A stretch of 5,768 bases of DNA from an uncultured cyanobacterium (lineage in GTDB: Bacteria; Cyanobacteriota; Cyanobacteriia; Cyanobacteriales; Geitlerinemataceae). A program made the translations under genes and the position numbers. Below are positions 1 to 5,768 of this stretch, piece by piece. How positions within the stretch are numbered: the first letter of the stretch is position 1; each line of letters starts with the position of its first letter. Location: contig CAKZKB010000025.1 of the NCBI GenBank assembly GCA_937121005.1, positions 1-5,768 on the forward strand. Direction: 5' to 3'. The notes beneath the pieces are model-generated. The model saw nothing but the letters and a program-made list of their open reading frames with translations. It was not told the origin of the DNA and made no database searches.

Positions 1-1
1 C

Positions 2-994
2 TTGAAACAGTTTCGCAAAGGCGCGATCGAAGGGGGAGATATCGAACGCCTCGAGGAAATTTTTCTGGGGCAAGATTGTCTGTTTATCACCTTTGAAGGC
101 ATCGATGAAGATGAAGACGAAGATGTTATCCTCGGCGACTTGCCTTGGTCGGAAATTGATGTCACCTTCGGCAATTTGCATCCTTTAGAGGGGTTGCGAT
201 CGTTCCTCTACGAGGAAGAAGCGCTCACCGTTGCCATTGTCTTTGAAGCGTTGCATCGCTTTTTCAAAAAACATCTATTGAGGTTTGAAAACGAAGAATT
301 TCCCGATATCAGTGCCACTTACAAAATTCCCGTGCCGCCGCAAGCCAAGCTCGAAGATAAAACTGTGTCGGTGAAGGTGTCGGCGCTACCCGAGTTGTCG
401 CGGGAGTTGTTAGAAATGGGAGAAAAAGACGACGGAGAAGAGATTCGCGAACTCCCGGTACTGCGCGACGATTTGGTTCCCGAAAAATCGTTTTTGAGTT
501 TGGGAATGGTATCTTGGTCAACTGTTGATGTGTTGCGGATGTGTGTCAACTGTCACCAACCGTCTGATGTCACCGAAGCCGGAGATGGGTTGCCTGTCGT
601 GTTGATTCAAACCACTCGTCCCAAAGCCAAAACCATGATTCAAGTTTTGCAAGAGGCGGGAGGTTTGCGAGCGATCTGCTTCAATCCAGGAGAAAACCCC
701 TTTGCAGACGAGGAATACGATCTCGGTATTTTCCAAACGGGAGACGAAAATCTGTTCTTGTTTGGGGAGTTCAATAAAGACGATCCGACTCACGTTTCGG
801 CCCGCAAGAAGTGGGACAAGAATAATAAGAAAACGAAAGGGTACTGCGGTTTAATCGTGGCCATGGGGTTGACGGGGGCATCGCGGGGCAATCCTCAACC
901 GAAGGATATGCTAGCCTTGTTTGAAACGCGATCGCTCTCGCCTGACGATTTAGGCATCGGCCCGTTGCAAATGATTCCCATTCCCTTACTTTAG
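2..994 (+). CDS. Uncharacterised acidic protein, 5'-truncated by the window edge
   Basis: I do not recognise this protein and assign no function. The frame is open to the left edge. The first possible start is a TTG at base 2 with no visible ribosome binding site, so the true start probably lies outside the window; 330 residues are visible, ending in TAG. The chain is soluble, with no membrane segment or signal peptide. Numbering from that TTG, an acidic stretch (EGIDEDEDEDV, 32-42) is followed by mixed alpha/beta sequence, a charged linker (about 138-160), a CVNC pair (Cys181, Cys184) in VLRMCVNCHQP, and a C-terminal domain (about 196-330). That domain contains RPKAKTMIQVLQEAGGL, an AICFNPGENPF segment and a lysine-rich patch (KKWDKNNKKTKG, 269-280). 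One CxxC pair alone is too little to claim metal binding. It converges with the glycosyltransferase gene and shares no operon with the other genes seen. It is a real gene judging by its long frame, composition and a HIP1 site near its end. Confidence 0.85.
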   Translation: MKQFRKGAIEGGDIERLEEIFLGQDCLFITFEGIDEDEDEDVILGDLPWSEIDVTFGNLHPLEGLRSFLYEEEALTVAIVFEALHRFFKKHLLRFENEEFPDISATYKIPVPPQAKLEDKTVSVKVSALPELSRELLEMGEKDDGEEIRELPVLRDDLVPEKSFLSLGMVSWSTVDVLRMCVNCHQPSDVTEAGDGLPVVLIQTTRPKAKTMIQVLQEAGGLRAICFNPGENPFADEEYDLGIFQTGDENLFLFGEFNKDDPTHVSARKKWDKNNKKTKGYCGLIVAMGLTGASRGNPQPKDMLALFETRSLSPDDLGIGPLQMIPIPLL

Positions 995-1169
995 AAGGGT
1001 CTCAATTCCGAAATCAACGATTCGTAACTATTCAGGTAGCCTAGCATAAACTGGTGTAGAAACCCGGTTTCTAAAAGGATAAACTCGAGTTTTGTGTGGC
1101 GATAAGCAAGAAACCGGGTTTCTCGTGTAACCTAAATAGTTTACAACATTTCTATGTGTCGCATTAATT
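995..1169. other. Intergenic gap between convergent genes
   Basis: This 175-bp gap separates the stop codons of two convergent genes. It holds no open frame of note. About 70 percent of it is occupied by the nested inverted repeat described separately (1024-1144). Since no promoter is needed for either flanking gene here, a role in transcription termination is the simplest reading. Confidence 0.8.
1024..1144. repeat. Nested inverted repeat, possible bidirectional terminator or MITE-like element
   Basis: There are two nested pairs of arms. The inner arms are perfect 15-mers: AGAAACCCGGTTTCT at 1058-1072 and its exact reverse complement AGAAACCGGGTTTCT at 1109-1123, separated by 36 bases. Each inner arm is itself a 7+1+7 palindrome. 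The outer arms are GTAACTATTCAGGT at 1024-1037 and ACCTAAATAGTTTAC at 1130-1144, complementary except for one mismatch and one extra base. Twenty bases separate outer from inner arm on the left and six on the right, so the stem has an asymmetric internal loop. No strong U-run follows either side, which is not unusual for cyanobacterial terminators. The design would work on transcripts from both convergent genes. The terminal arms also fit a small mobile palindromic element, but no target-site duplication is evident and no transposase gene is in the window. Confidence 0.75.
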
Positions 1170-2705
1170 CTAGACGTTGGAATTAGACTCTATCTCCCAC
1201 AACCAACCTTTATCGAAAGCCTTGACAAAACGGACGTTATAGCGTTGCTGAATATTGGCTTTTAGGGGGTCGGACGGGCGATAAAAATAGAGAGGTTCTC
1301 GGTTAGGATCGATGTCGAAATCGTAGGGAGGGGCAACGAGACGAATGCCAACATCGCCATCGAGATCGTGGGCGAGAGACAGAATGCGTCCGGGGATTTC
1401 ATCGCTGATGACAACAGGACGATCGCTGCTGTTGATAATGCGAGCAATTTCAGGATTGTGGCGGCTTTTGGTCGGGCTTTTGTGCCACCAAACCTCGATG
1501 TGGCTGCTGACGGTACTCGACACCACGCCACAGAAAATCAAGAAATACAAAACGTAGCGCCAACGGGGTTGCGAGAGTTTGAGACTCAGCAAGTAGACGA
1601 CGGCAAATTGAATCCCTAAATAGCAGGGAATAGCGTAACGAGTAATACTCGATCGCCGTCCCCCTAGCACCACGTCGGGAACGATTAAAGCTAACCCCGT
1701 GACTCCCATTAAGGTTATTACAAACAGCCAGACGCGACGCGGGCTATGCCGACATAGAATATAAATAGCATATACGGTGAGAAATAGGGTAAAATAGAGC
1801 ATGGGGTTGTAAGCAGCCATGCCTTGGTTAACATCATAGAAAATTCGCCCTAAATTCAATCCCCAAATTAGGGGTAAGTGGTCGCGGGGAAAGGTTGTCG
1901 ATATGGTGTTTTGGACGAAATCAGTGCGGTTTTGGATGACAACGACGAGCCAAGGCGAAAATAAAACTAGCGCGATCGCCGATGCTGCCACATACGAGAT
2001 TATTTTTTTCTTGCGCTTCCAGTCGGAGACGATCGCCATATAGATACAGTGAGACATTGCCACTAATCCCGAAAAGGGATGGGCGTAAAATGCCCAAGCC
2101 AGAGACAGAGAATAGAGACTCCAATTTTGGAAATTCGACCGCGATCGCGCTCTTAACAATGACGCACTCGACAGCAAGATCGTCAGCGTCCACAAACTGT
2201 ATTCGCGGGCTTCTTGGGCGTAAAGAACGTGAAAGGGCGAGAGAGAAATCAGAGTAGCAGCGAGTAAAGCGATCGGGCGGGAATGCCACAATTCCCACGC
2301 CAACCAATAGGCGCAAGGAATAACCAATACGCCAATAATAGCCGATAAACTGCGGATCGCGGTCACAGAATGGCCAAAAATTTGCAGCCAAAATCGCGCC
2401 AGCAGGTAGTAGAGTGGAGAATGTTCGGGATGTTGCGCTAAAGCGTCGATCGCGTCGTGCAAATCTCGCATCGGGTTGGGATATTGATACGTCGCTAGCA
2501 AGTTGCCAACCGTCGTTTCTTCCCCAGTATAGGCTTGGCGAATCACCTCTTCTTGGGTGTAACCGGAAATGCGGGTCGAGGTTTGGATTTCGTCGTACCA
2601 ATACACTTTGGTATCGAGGTTGTAAAAGCGAAAGAAAATCCCGATCGCGATCGCGACAACCAGCAGTCGTTTGAGTCCCGTTGAAATAGTCGGAGTTGAT
2701 GCCAT
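1170..2705 (-). CDS. Multi-spanning membrane glycosyltransferase, GT39/PMT_2 type
   Basis: A 511-residue integral membrane protein of the GT-C fold. Members of this family transfer a sugar from a polyprenyl-phosphate donor to a lipid, glycan or protein on the outer face of the cytoplasmic membrane. After a first membrane helix (about 11-28) comes a WYDE motif, with Asp38-Glu39 in the position of the catalytic acidic pair of the family. Further family signatures are HSPLYYLL (95-102), YAQEAREYSLW (162-172) and YAHPFSGL (207-214). About ten hydrophobic segments are visible, roughly at 11-28, 116-138, 143-162, 169-186, 197-226, 236-257, 300-318, 324-344, 358-376 and 384-400, followed by a soluble tail of about 110 residues. 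The loop between helix 1 and the HSPLYY motif is long (about 65 residues). The ATG at 2705 lies 9 bp after the P450 stop, indicating co-transcription; no good Shine-Dalgarno sequence precedes it. The acceptor and the sugar cannot be told from sequence. Confidence 0.88.
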   Translation of the reverse strand: MASTPTISTGLKRLLVVAIAIGIFFRFYNLDTKVYWYDEIQTSTRISGYTQEEVIRQAYTGEETTVGNLLATYQYPNPMRDLHDAIDALAQHPEHSPLYYLLARFWLQIFGHSVTAIRSLSAIIGVLVIPCAYWLAWELWHSRPIALLAATLISLSPFHVLYAQEAREYSLWTLTILLSSASLLRARSRSNFQNWSLYSLSLAWAFYAHPFSGLVAMSHCIYMAIVSDWKRKKKIISYVAASAIALVLFSPWLVVVIQNRTDFVQNTISTTFPRDHLPLIWGLNLGRIFYDVNQGMAAYNPMLYFTLFLTVYAIYILCRHSPRRVWLFVITLMGVTGLALIVPDVVLGGRRSSITRYAIPCYLGIQFAVVYLLSLKLSQPRWRYVLYFLIFCGVVSSTVSSHIEVWWHKSPTKSRHNPEIARIINSSDRPVVISDEIPGRILSLAHDLDGDVGIRLVAPPYDFDIDPNREPLYFYRPSDPLKANIQQRYNVRFVKAFDKGWLWEIESNSNV

Positions 2706-2714
2706 GAAGATGTT

Positions 2715-4262
2715 TTAAGATCGAACCGTAAAGCGAACGGGCAAGCGATCGCGAGGAAAAACAGTAATGTTTTGTTCGAGTTCTTCCAATGAAACCCGCC
2801 CTCGTACTAACTCCCAATCAAAATGATGGAGTAGCAACGTTAAAACGATGGTTGCTTCTAGCAGTGCAAAAGCAGCCCCCAGGCAAATATGCGGCCCCAA
2901 CGAAAACCCAAACAAAAGGATTTTCTCGTCACTATCTGGCGCATTCTGAAGCCAGTGATCGGGAGAAAAAGAGGCAGGTTCTCGATACATTTTGGCGTTA
3001 TAACCAGCCGTAGAAAACGAAGGGCGCACGGTTGTATTAGCCGGAATCGATACGCCAGAAACAGTTGTTTCGCGAGTGGTAATTAAAGGAACGCCTGTCA
3101 CCACTGGATGCAAGCGCATCGTCTCTTTAACAATCGCTTCGATGTAGCTTAGTTCTTTCAAAGCTGCGCGATCGAGGGTCTTAAACTTGGCAAGCACCGA
3201 ATCCGCAATGTCTCGCGCTTTGGCAAATACAGACGGGTTTAAGGCTAATTCTCCCACTGCAAATGTCATCGTGTGCGCGGTGGTATCGTGTCCGGCAAAA
3301 AGTGCGGCTTTGACTTCTGCAAGTAACTGTTTTGGCTCGGTATATTTCGGGTTACGAGCCAGTTTTGCTACCATTGATTCTTGAAAAGCCGGACTCGTGG
3401 ATGCGCGATCGGAAGTTGAATTTTGGCCGATTTTACCTGCGCTTTCCAGTGCCAGTTCGATGTACGGTAAGAGAACCTCCGCTAGATAATTTTGGGCTTG
3501 ACGATAGAGTTTCCCTTGTTGGTTGGGTAGGTCTTTGAGCCACGAAACTTGCGTCGTTCCTTGCAAGAGAGTGACTTTTTCGAGTACCCCCAGTGCTGCT
3601 GCTATCTTTTCGGAATCGAACGGAGGCAAATTGTCAGTATTGGAGGTATCCTCGCTGGTAATTCCTAGCAAAAAATATCCAAAAATATCCATTGTTAACT
3701 TGCTAAACAGAGGATCGACTGTGACAATTTCTCCGCTATCGCTCTGGGTCTCGATCTGCTGGATCGTCCGTTTCGCGTAGTCAACAAAAATATCCGCGCG
3801 ATCGTAAAAGTGATTGGGATTGAAAGACGAACTCCAAGCCTGTCGTCGCCACTTCCACTCCTCTCCCACTTGGTTTCCGATGTGGGTTCCGAACACATCT
3901 TCGTAAGCCCGATAAAATTTTGGGTCTCTTTGGAATGTTCCTTCTCCTTGCCCCTTAACGAGAATTTCTTCGATCGCCTGGGGGTTAGAAACGACGACTA
4001 GGGGATTTCCTAAATTCCAGATCGCAAAAATTTCGCCTAGTTGTTGCGACCATTCAAAAACCAGTGGGGCCAGTTGACCTTTCTTGGCGGCGGTAAGAAC
4101 GTCTAAGGTGTTTCCCCACAACCAATTTCCGGGCGGGGAAGGAAGGGTTTGTAGCGATCGAGTGCCCCGATCCTGACGTAATTTAAGAAATAGTCCGGCA
4201 GCGACAACCGCAGCGATCGCCCCCAACACCCCCGATAGCAACCACGAAGCGCTGTCAAGCAT
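2715..4262 (-). CDS. Cytochrome P450 with N-terminal membrane anchor
   Basis: A haem-thiolate monooxygenase of 515 residues, normal for the membrane-anchored class and longer than most soluble bacterial P450s (about 400). An N-terminal hydrophobic helix (about 8-27) is followed by basic residues and a proline-rich hinge (PSPPGNW, 41-47). The C-helix motif is W136xxxR140. The I-helix oxygen-activation motif is AGHDTT (323-328). The K-helix ExxR is Glu380-Thr-Met-Arg383. The meander reads FSPDHW (432-437), with His436 where PERF-type motifs usually have Arg. The haem loop is FSLGPHICLG (453-462), with Cys460 as the iron ligand and His458 at the position usually Arg or His. All essential elements are present, so it should be active given a ferredoxin or similar electron donor; none is encoded nearby. 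I cannot assign the CYP family or substrate. The ATG at 4262 puts the anchor helix at the N-terminus and is preceded only by a weak GAG. The glycosyltransferase gene follows after 9 bp. Confidence 0.95.
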   Translation of the reverse strand: MLDSASWLLSGVLGAIAAVVAAGLFLKLRQDRGTRSLQTLPSPPGNWLWGNTLDVLTAAKKGQLAPLVFEWSQQLGEIFAIWNLGNPLVVVSNPQAIEEILVKGQGEGTFQRDPKFYRAYEDVFGTHIGNQVGEEWKWRRQAWSSSFNPNHFYDRADIFVDYAKRTIQQIETQSDSGEIVTVDPLFSKLTMDIFGYFLLGITSEDTSNTDNLPPFDSEKIAAALGVLEKVTLLQGTTQVSWLKDLPNQQGKLYRQAQNYLAEVLLPYIELALESAGKIGQNSTSDRASTSPAFQESMVAKLARNPKYTEPKQLLAEVKAALFAGHDTTAHTMTFAVGELALNPSVFAKARDIADSVLAKFKTLDRAALKELSYIEAIVKETMRLHPVVTGVPLITTRETTVSGVSIPANTTVRPSFSTAGYNAKMYREPASFSPDHWLQNAPDSDEKILLFGFSLGPHICLGAAFALLEATIVLTLLLHHFDWELVRGRVSLEELEQNITVFPRDRLPVRFTVRS

Positions 4263-4277
4263 TACAATTCTCGATAA

Positions 4278-4318
4278 ACTATAGATGTATGGTACACCCT
4301 TGCTGGGCTATCGGTCAA
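4278..4318 (-). promoter_or_regulatory. Weak candidate promoter for the P450-glycosyltransferase pair
   Basis: Read on the minus strand, TTGACC (4318-4313), overlapping the last codons of the tRNA nucleotidyltransferase gene, is followed after 18 bases by TACCAT (4294-4289), a 4 of 6 match to TATAAT. A second possible -10, TATAGT (4283-4278), lacks a -35 at a suitable distance. Either could drive the downstream P450 gene independently of the upstream gene. Such matches are common by chance, so this is tentative. Confidence 0.22.
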
Positions 4319-5531
4319 TTTTTTCGTTAACAAATGCGATCGCCTCTTCTCTATTTTTGACCGTGCCCTCGGCAACTGCAATCTCGATTTCCGTTAGCAG
4401 GTTGCCAATTTTCGGACCTTTGTCTACCCCTAATGCCATCAACATTTTTCCGTCGATAAAAGAGTCAGGATGGGCTAAAGGATCGCGAGGATTTGTATCG
4501 CGATCGATCCATTCTAAAACGCGATCGACGGGGGTTTCTTTGGCTAAAGCAAACACCGCCAGCGCCGGGATAAATTCCCCGGTTCCTTTAAACCAAAAAT
4601 AGCGATCGCGAGTGGTCTCTAGGGAGTCGATCGCTGCAAATTGTTGTAAAATAGTTAGTACGCCCTTGGTTTCGACTCGCGAGTATTTCAAGGGTTGTAA
4701 TTGTGCTTCTGCATTGTCTAAATACTCCGGTAGCAATGCGGCAATTTTTGCCAGGGCGATCGCGGTTGTTTTTAATGTCGGGCGTAAGGGTTGGTGCAAG
4801 CAATTTTTTACGTCAGGGCGCAATTGTGCTAACAGCGTAGCAGCTACGTCGATCGCTGCCAATTGTTCTACCTTTTCCGGCGTTGCATTCGGGAACCACA
4901 CGGATAAAATGCCATCTTCCTCTGCCCGCCGCAACTCCAAAGATCCCGCCGACGACGCGAACAAATGCCCGAATTCTGCCTTTACCCGTTCGGCGGCGAC
5001 GGTTCCCAACTGCGCCGCTAATTCGCGAATCGTCGATCGCGTTTCCGAATCGATGGTAAAATGTAATTGTGCCGCTTGCCGATAGGCTCGCAACAGCCGC
5101 AAGGGATCGTCGCGCAAGTTTTCTGGTGACACCATTCGCAACAAGCGGCGATCGAGATCTGCCACCCCCCCCAAGGGATCGATGCGTCTTCCGGTACGCG
5201 GTTGGTAGGCGATCGCGTTGATGGTAAAATCTCGCCGTCGCAGATCCGCCTCTAGGGTTTTTCCGTCTTGGCGGGCAAAATCGGCGGTGGCGTTGGCAAA
5301 CACCACGCGGGCGATTTGTCGTTTTGCGTCTAAGACCACGAATCCAGCTTTGGCGCGTTTGGCGATGGTTTTCGCCGTTTCTATTGCGTTTTGCGGCAAG
5401 ACGAAATCGATATCTAAATAGTCTAAAGGGCGATCGAGTAGGGCATCGCGCACCGATCCCCCCACCACGCAAGCGGTTTCGGGCAACCAGTGGAGAGGGA
5501 AAGGCCAAGTTTCGGGGCGCAAAGCATTCAT
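4308..5531 (-). CDS. cca: tRNA nucleotidyltransferase (CCA- or CC-adding), class II
   Basis: A 407-residue cytosolic enzyme that builds or repairs the 3' CCA end of tRNAs from CTP and ATP without a nucleic-acid template. The nucleotidyltransferase head is clear: GGSVRD (24-29), catalytic DxD at Asp40 and Asp42 in YLDIDFVLP, the RRRDFTINA motif (98-106), DPLGG (118-122), and the nucleotide-recognition motif RDDPLRLLRAYR (140-151), where Asp141-Asp142 and Arg145 take the place of the usual EDxxR. A helical C-terminal body (about 155-407) would bind the tRNA. The segment before RRRDFT is short, about 12 residues less than in bona fide CCA-adding enzymes by memory-based comparison. That suggests a CC-adding enzyme working with a separate A-adding one, a split known in Synechocystis, Deinococcus and Aquifex. 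The ATG at 5531 gives the usual short N-terminus before the GGxVRD motif; no in-frame start lies between it and the upstream stop codon. No clear Shine-Dalgarno sequence is seen. Confidence 0.93.
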   Translation of the reverse strand: MNALRPETWPFPLHWLPETACVVGGSVRDALLDRPLDYLDIDFVLPQNAIETAKTIAKRAKAGFVVLDAKRQIARVVFANATADFARQDGKTLEADLRRRDFTINAIAYQPRTGRRIDPLGGVADLDRRLLRMVSPENLRDDPLRLLRAYRQAAQLHFTIDSETRSTIRELAAQLGTVAAERVKAEFGHLFASSAGSLELRRAEEDGILSVWFPNATPEKVEQLAAIDVAATLLAQLRPDVKNCLHQPLRPTLKTTAIALAKIAALLPEYLDNAEAQLQPLKYSRVETKGVLTILQQFAAIDSLETTRDRYFWFKGTGEFIPALAVFALAKETPVDRVLEWIDRDTNPRDPLAHPDSFIDGKMLMALGVDKGPKIGNLLTEIEIAVAEGTVKNREEAIAFVNEKIDR

Positions 5532-5622
5532 TATTTGATGTATTAGGGATTAGGTGTTAGGTATTAGGTATTAGGGGGCGATCGCGTTTTTTGACATAGG
5601 TTCAATCTCCGGCTTCGATCGA
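5532..5622. other. Intergenic region upstream of the tRNA nucleotidyltransferase gene
   Basis: This 91-bp spacer separates two minus-strand genes. It contains the heptamer array, a HIP1 site (5578-5585) and a short T-run on the + strand (5586-5592). I see no convincing -35/-10 pair for the downstream gene and no hairpin followed by a minus-strand U-run that would terminate the upstream one. Confidence 0.7.
5540..5574. repeat. Five tandem heptamers (GTATTAG), STRR-type
   Basis: Five directly adjacent 7-bp units occur: GTATTAG, GGATTAG, GTGTTAG, GTATTAG, GTATTAG, starting at 5540, 5547, 5554, 5561 and 5568. Three are identical and two differ by one base each. The array is followed by GGGG and then a HIP1 octamer. 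Short tandemly repeated heptamers (STRR sequences) are well known in cyanobacteria. The array ends 8 bases upstream of the tRNA nucleotidyltransferase start, so it lies in that gene's promoter or leader. Confidence 0.88.
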
Positions 5623-5768
5623 CTAATTTGAATCCGACAAGTCGCCAAATCGTTCTCGATAGCGAGCGAGTTGGGCTTCTAACTCTTCGGCTCGTTCTCG
5701 TTCGGAATTTGCCCGTTCTCGTTCTAGATTCGCTCGTTCTTCTGCTTCGATGCGCTGGCGAGTTTCAT
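5623..5768 (-). CDS. C-terminal end of a probable Uma2 (DUF820) family protein, truncated by the window edge
   Basis: The minus-strand frame is open from the right edge and ends in TAG at 5625-5623, giving 47 complete visible residues. They read as a highly charged helix with heptad periodicity (QRIEAEERANLERERANSER, then ERAEELEAQLARY), ending in RERFGDLSDSN. This resembles the coiled-coil tail found at the C-terminus of many cyanobacterial Uma2-type putative endonucleases (DUF820, PD-(D/E)XK fold), which follow the catalytic domain with repeats rich in E, R, A, Q and L. The catalytic domain is outside the window, so the family name rests on the tail alone; any coiled-coil protein could end this way. 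That this is coding is supported by codon-periodic repeats and the clean stop. It points in the same direction as the tRNA nucleotidyltransferase gene, 91 bp upstream of it. Confidence 0.6.
   Translation of the reverse strand, partial: ETRQRIEAEERANLERERANSERERAEELEAQLARYRERFGDLSDSN
5693..5740 (-). repeat. Degenerate 21-bp in-frame tandem repeat (heptad units)
   Basis: Two 21-bp units at 5693-5713 and 5714-5734 match at 16 of 21 positions, both starting CGTTCTCGTTC on the + strand; a third unit begins CGTTCT at 5735 and then diverges. Each unit encodes one seven-residue turn of the coiled coil (ERERANS, then ERERAEE in the protein). This suggests that the coiled coil grew by duplication of heptads. 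Confidence 0.65.

Larger units (their letters stand above)
928..5585. repeat. Dispersed HIP1 octamers (GCGATCGC), 11 copies
   Basis: Exact GCGATCGC palindromes start at 928, 1972, 2141, 2647, 2745, 4213, 4336, 4602, 4756, 5209 and 5578. All but the last are inside coding regions. The span given covers first to last copy and is not one element. The 2745-4213 stretch, most of the P450 gene, has none between its two end copies, although near-matches such as GCGATCGA and GCGATCGT are frequent there. HIP1 is the hallmark repeat of many cyanobacterial genomes and is the main taxonomic evidence here. Confidence 0.95.

Noticed and set aside
2643..2655. Alternating GATCGCGATCGCG run as a specific regulatory palindrome near the glycosyltransferase start
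   Set aside because: It is a HIP1 octamer with overlapping flanking half-sites inside the coding region, the commonest repeat of such genomes.
1921..2817. 298-codon minus-strand frame overlapping the glycosyltransferase and the end of the P450 gene
   Set aside because: It overlaps both genes in another frame and its product is arginine- and serine-rich with no family motif; it is a shadow of the real coding frames.
4813..5508. 231-codon minus-strand frame inside the tRNA nucleotidyltransferase gene
   Set aside because: The product is very arginine- and glycine-rich, as expected from an out-of-frame reading; the overlapping frame has full catalytic motifs.
5572..5598. Tiny minus-strand frame of eight codons (MSKNAIAP) between the two genes
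   Set aside because: It is too short, has no ribosome binding site, and its content is set by the HIP1 octamer and the heptamer array.
5591..5628. Consensus TTGACA on the + strand (5591-5596) as a -35 of an antisense promoter into the Uma2-like gene
   Set aside because: No acceptable -10 lies 16-19 bases downstream; the nearest TAATT-like sequence is about 26 bases away.
5725..5768. Minus-strand ATG at the very right edge (5768-5766) opening a short frame
   Set aside because: It reaches a stop after 14 codons and is out of frame with the longer, heptad-patterned frame that clearly carries the coding signal.
1..5768. tRNA, rRNA, CRISPR arrays, transposases, phage or toxin-antitoxin genes
   Set aside because: I looked for cloverleaf-like sequence, regularly spaced repeats and mobile-element motifs and found none; the intergenic gaps total only about 320 bp.

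Overview
The window comes from a cyanobacterium. The strongest evidence is eleven exact copies of the octamer GCGATCGC (HIP1) in 5.8 kb, where chance would give about 0.1. The proteins also have a cyanobacterial look: a short-loop tRNA nucleotidyltransferase with an LRRRDFTINA motif, and a fragment with a charged coiled-coil tail like those of the Uma2 (DUF820) proteins that are numerous in these genomes. I cannot name a genus; a filamentous lineage is only a guess.

Layout. At the left edge is the 3' part of an uncharacterised acidic protein on the + strand (to 994). A 175-bp gap between convergent genes follows. It holds a nested inverted repeat (1024-1144) that probably acts as a two-way terminator or is a small palindromic repeat element. 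The rest of the window is coded on the minus strand. Read in the direction of transcription, from right to left, it contains: the end of a probable Uma2-type protein (stop at 5623); a 91-bp gap carrying five tandem 7-bp repeats; a CCA/CC-adding tRNA nucleotidyltransferase (5531 to 4308); a cytochrome P450 with an N-terminal membrane anchor (4262 to 2715); and a multi-spanning membrane glycosyltransferase of the GT39/PMT_2 type (2705 to 1170).

The P450 and glycosyltransferase genes are only 9 bp apart and are very probably co-transcribed. Both products should sit in a membrane, so they may act on the same lipid-like or lipid-linked substrate, though that is inference. The tRNA enzyme gene lies 45 bp upstream. 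It could be part of the same transcript, or the P450 gene could have its own weak promoter overlapping the end of the tRNA gene.

I found no tRNA, rRNA, CRISPR array, transposase or phage gene, and no clear new defence or mobile system. The points most worth a second look are the shortened flexible loop in the tRNA nucleotidyltransferase, which suggests a CC-adding enzyme needing a separate A-adding partner; the nested palindrome at 1024-1144; the heptamer repeat directly before the tRNA gene start; and the P450-glycosyltransferase pair.
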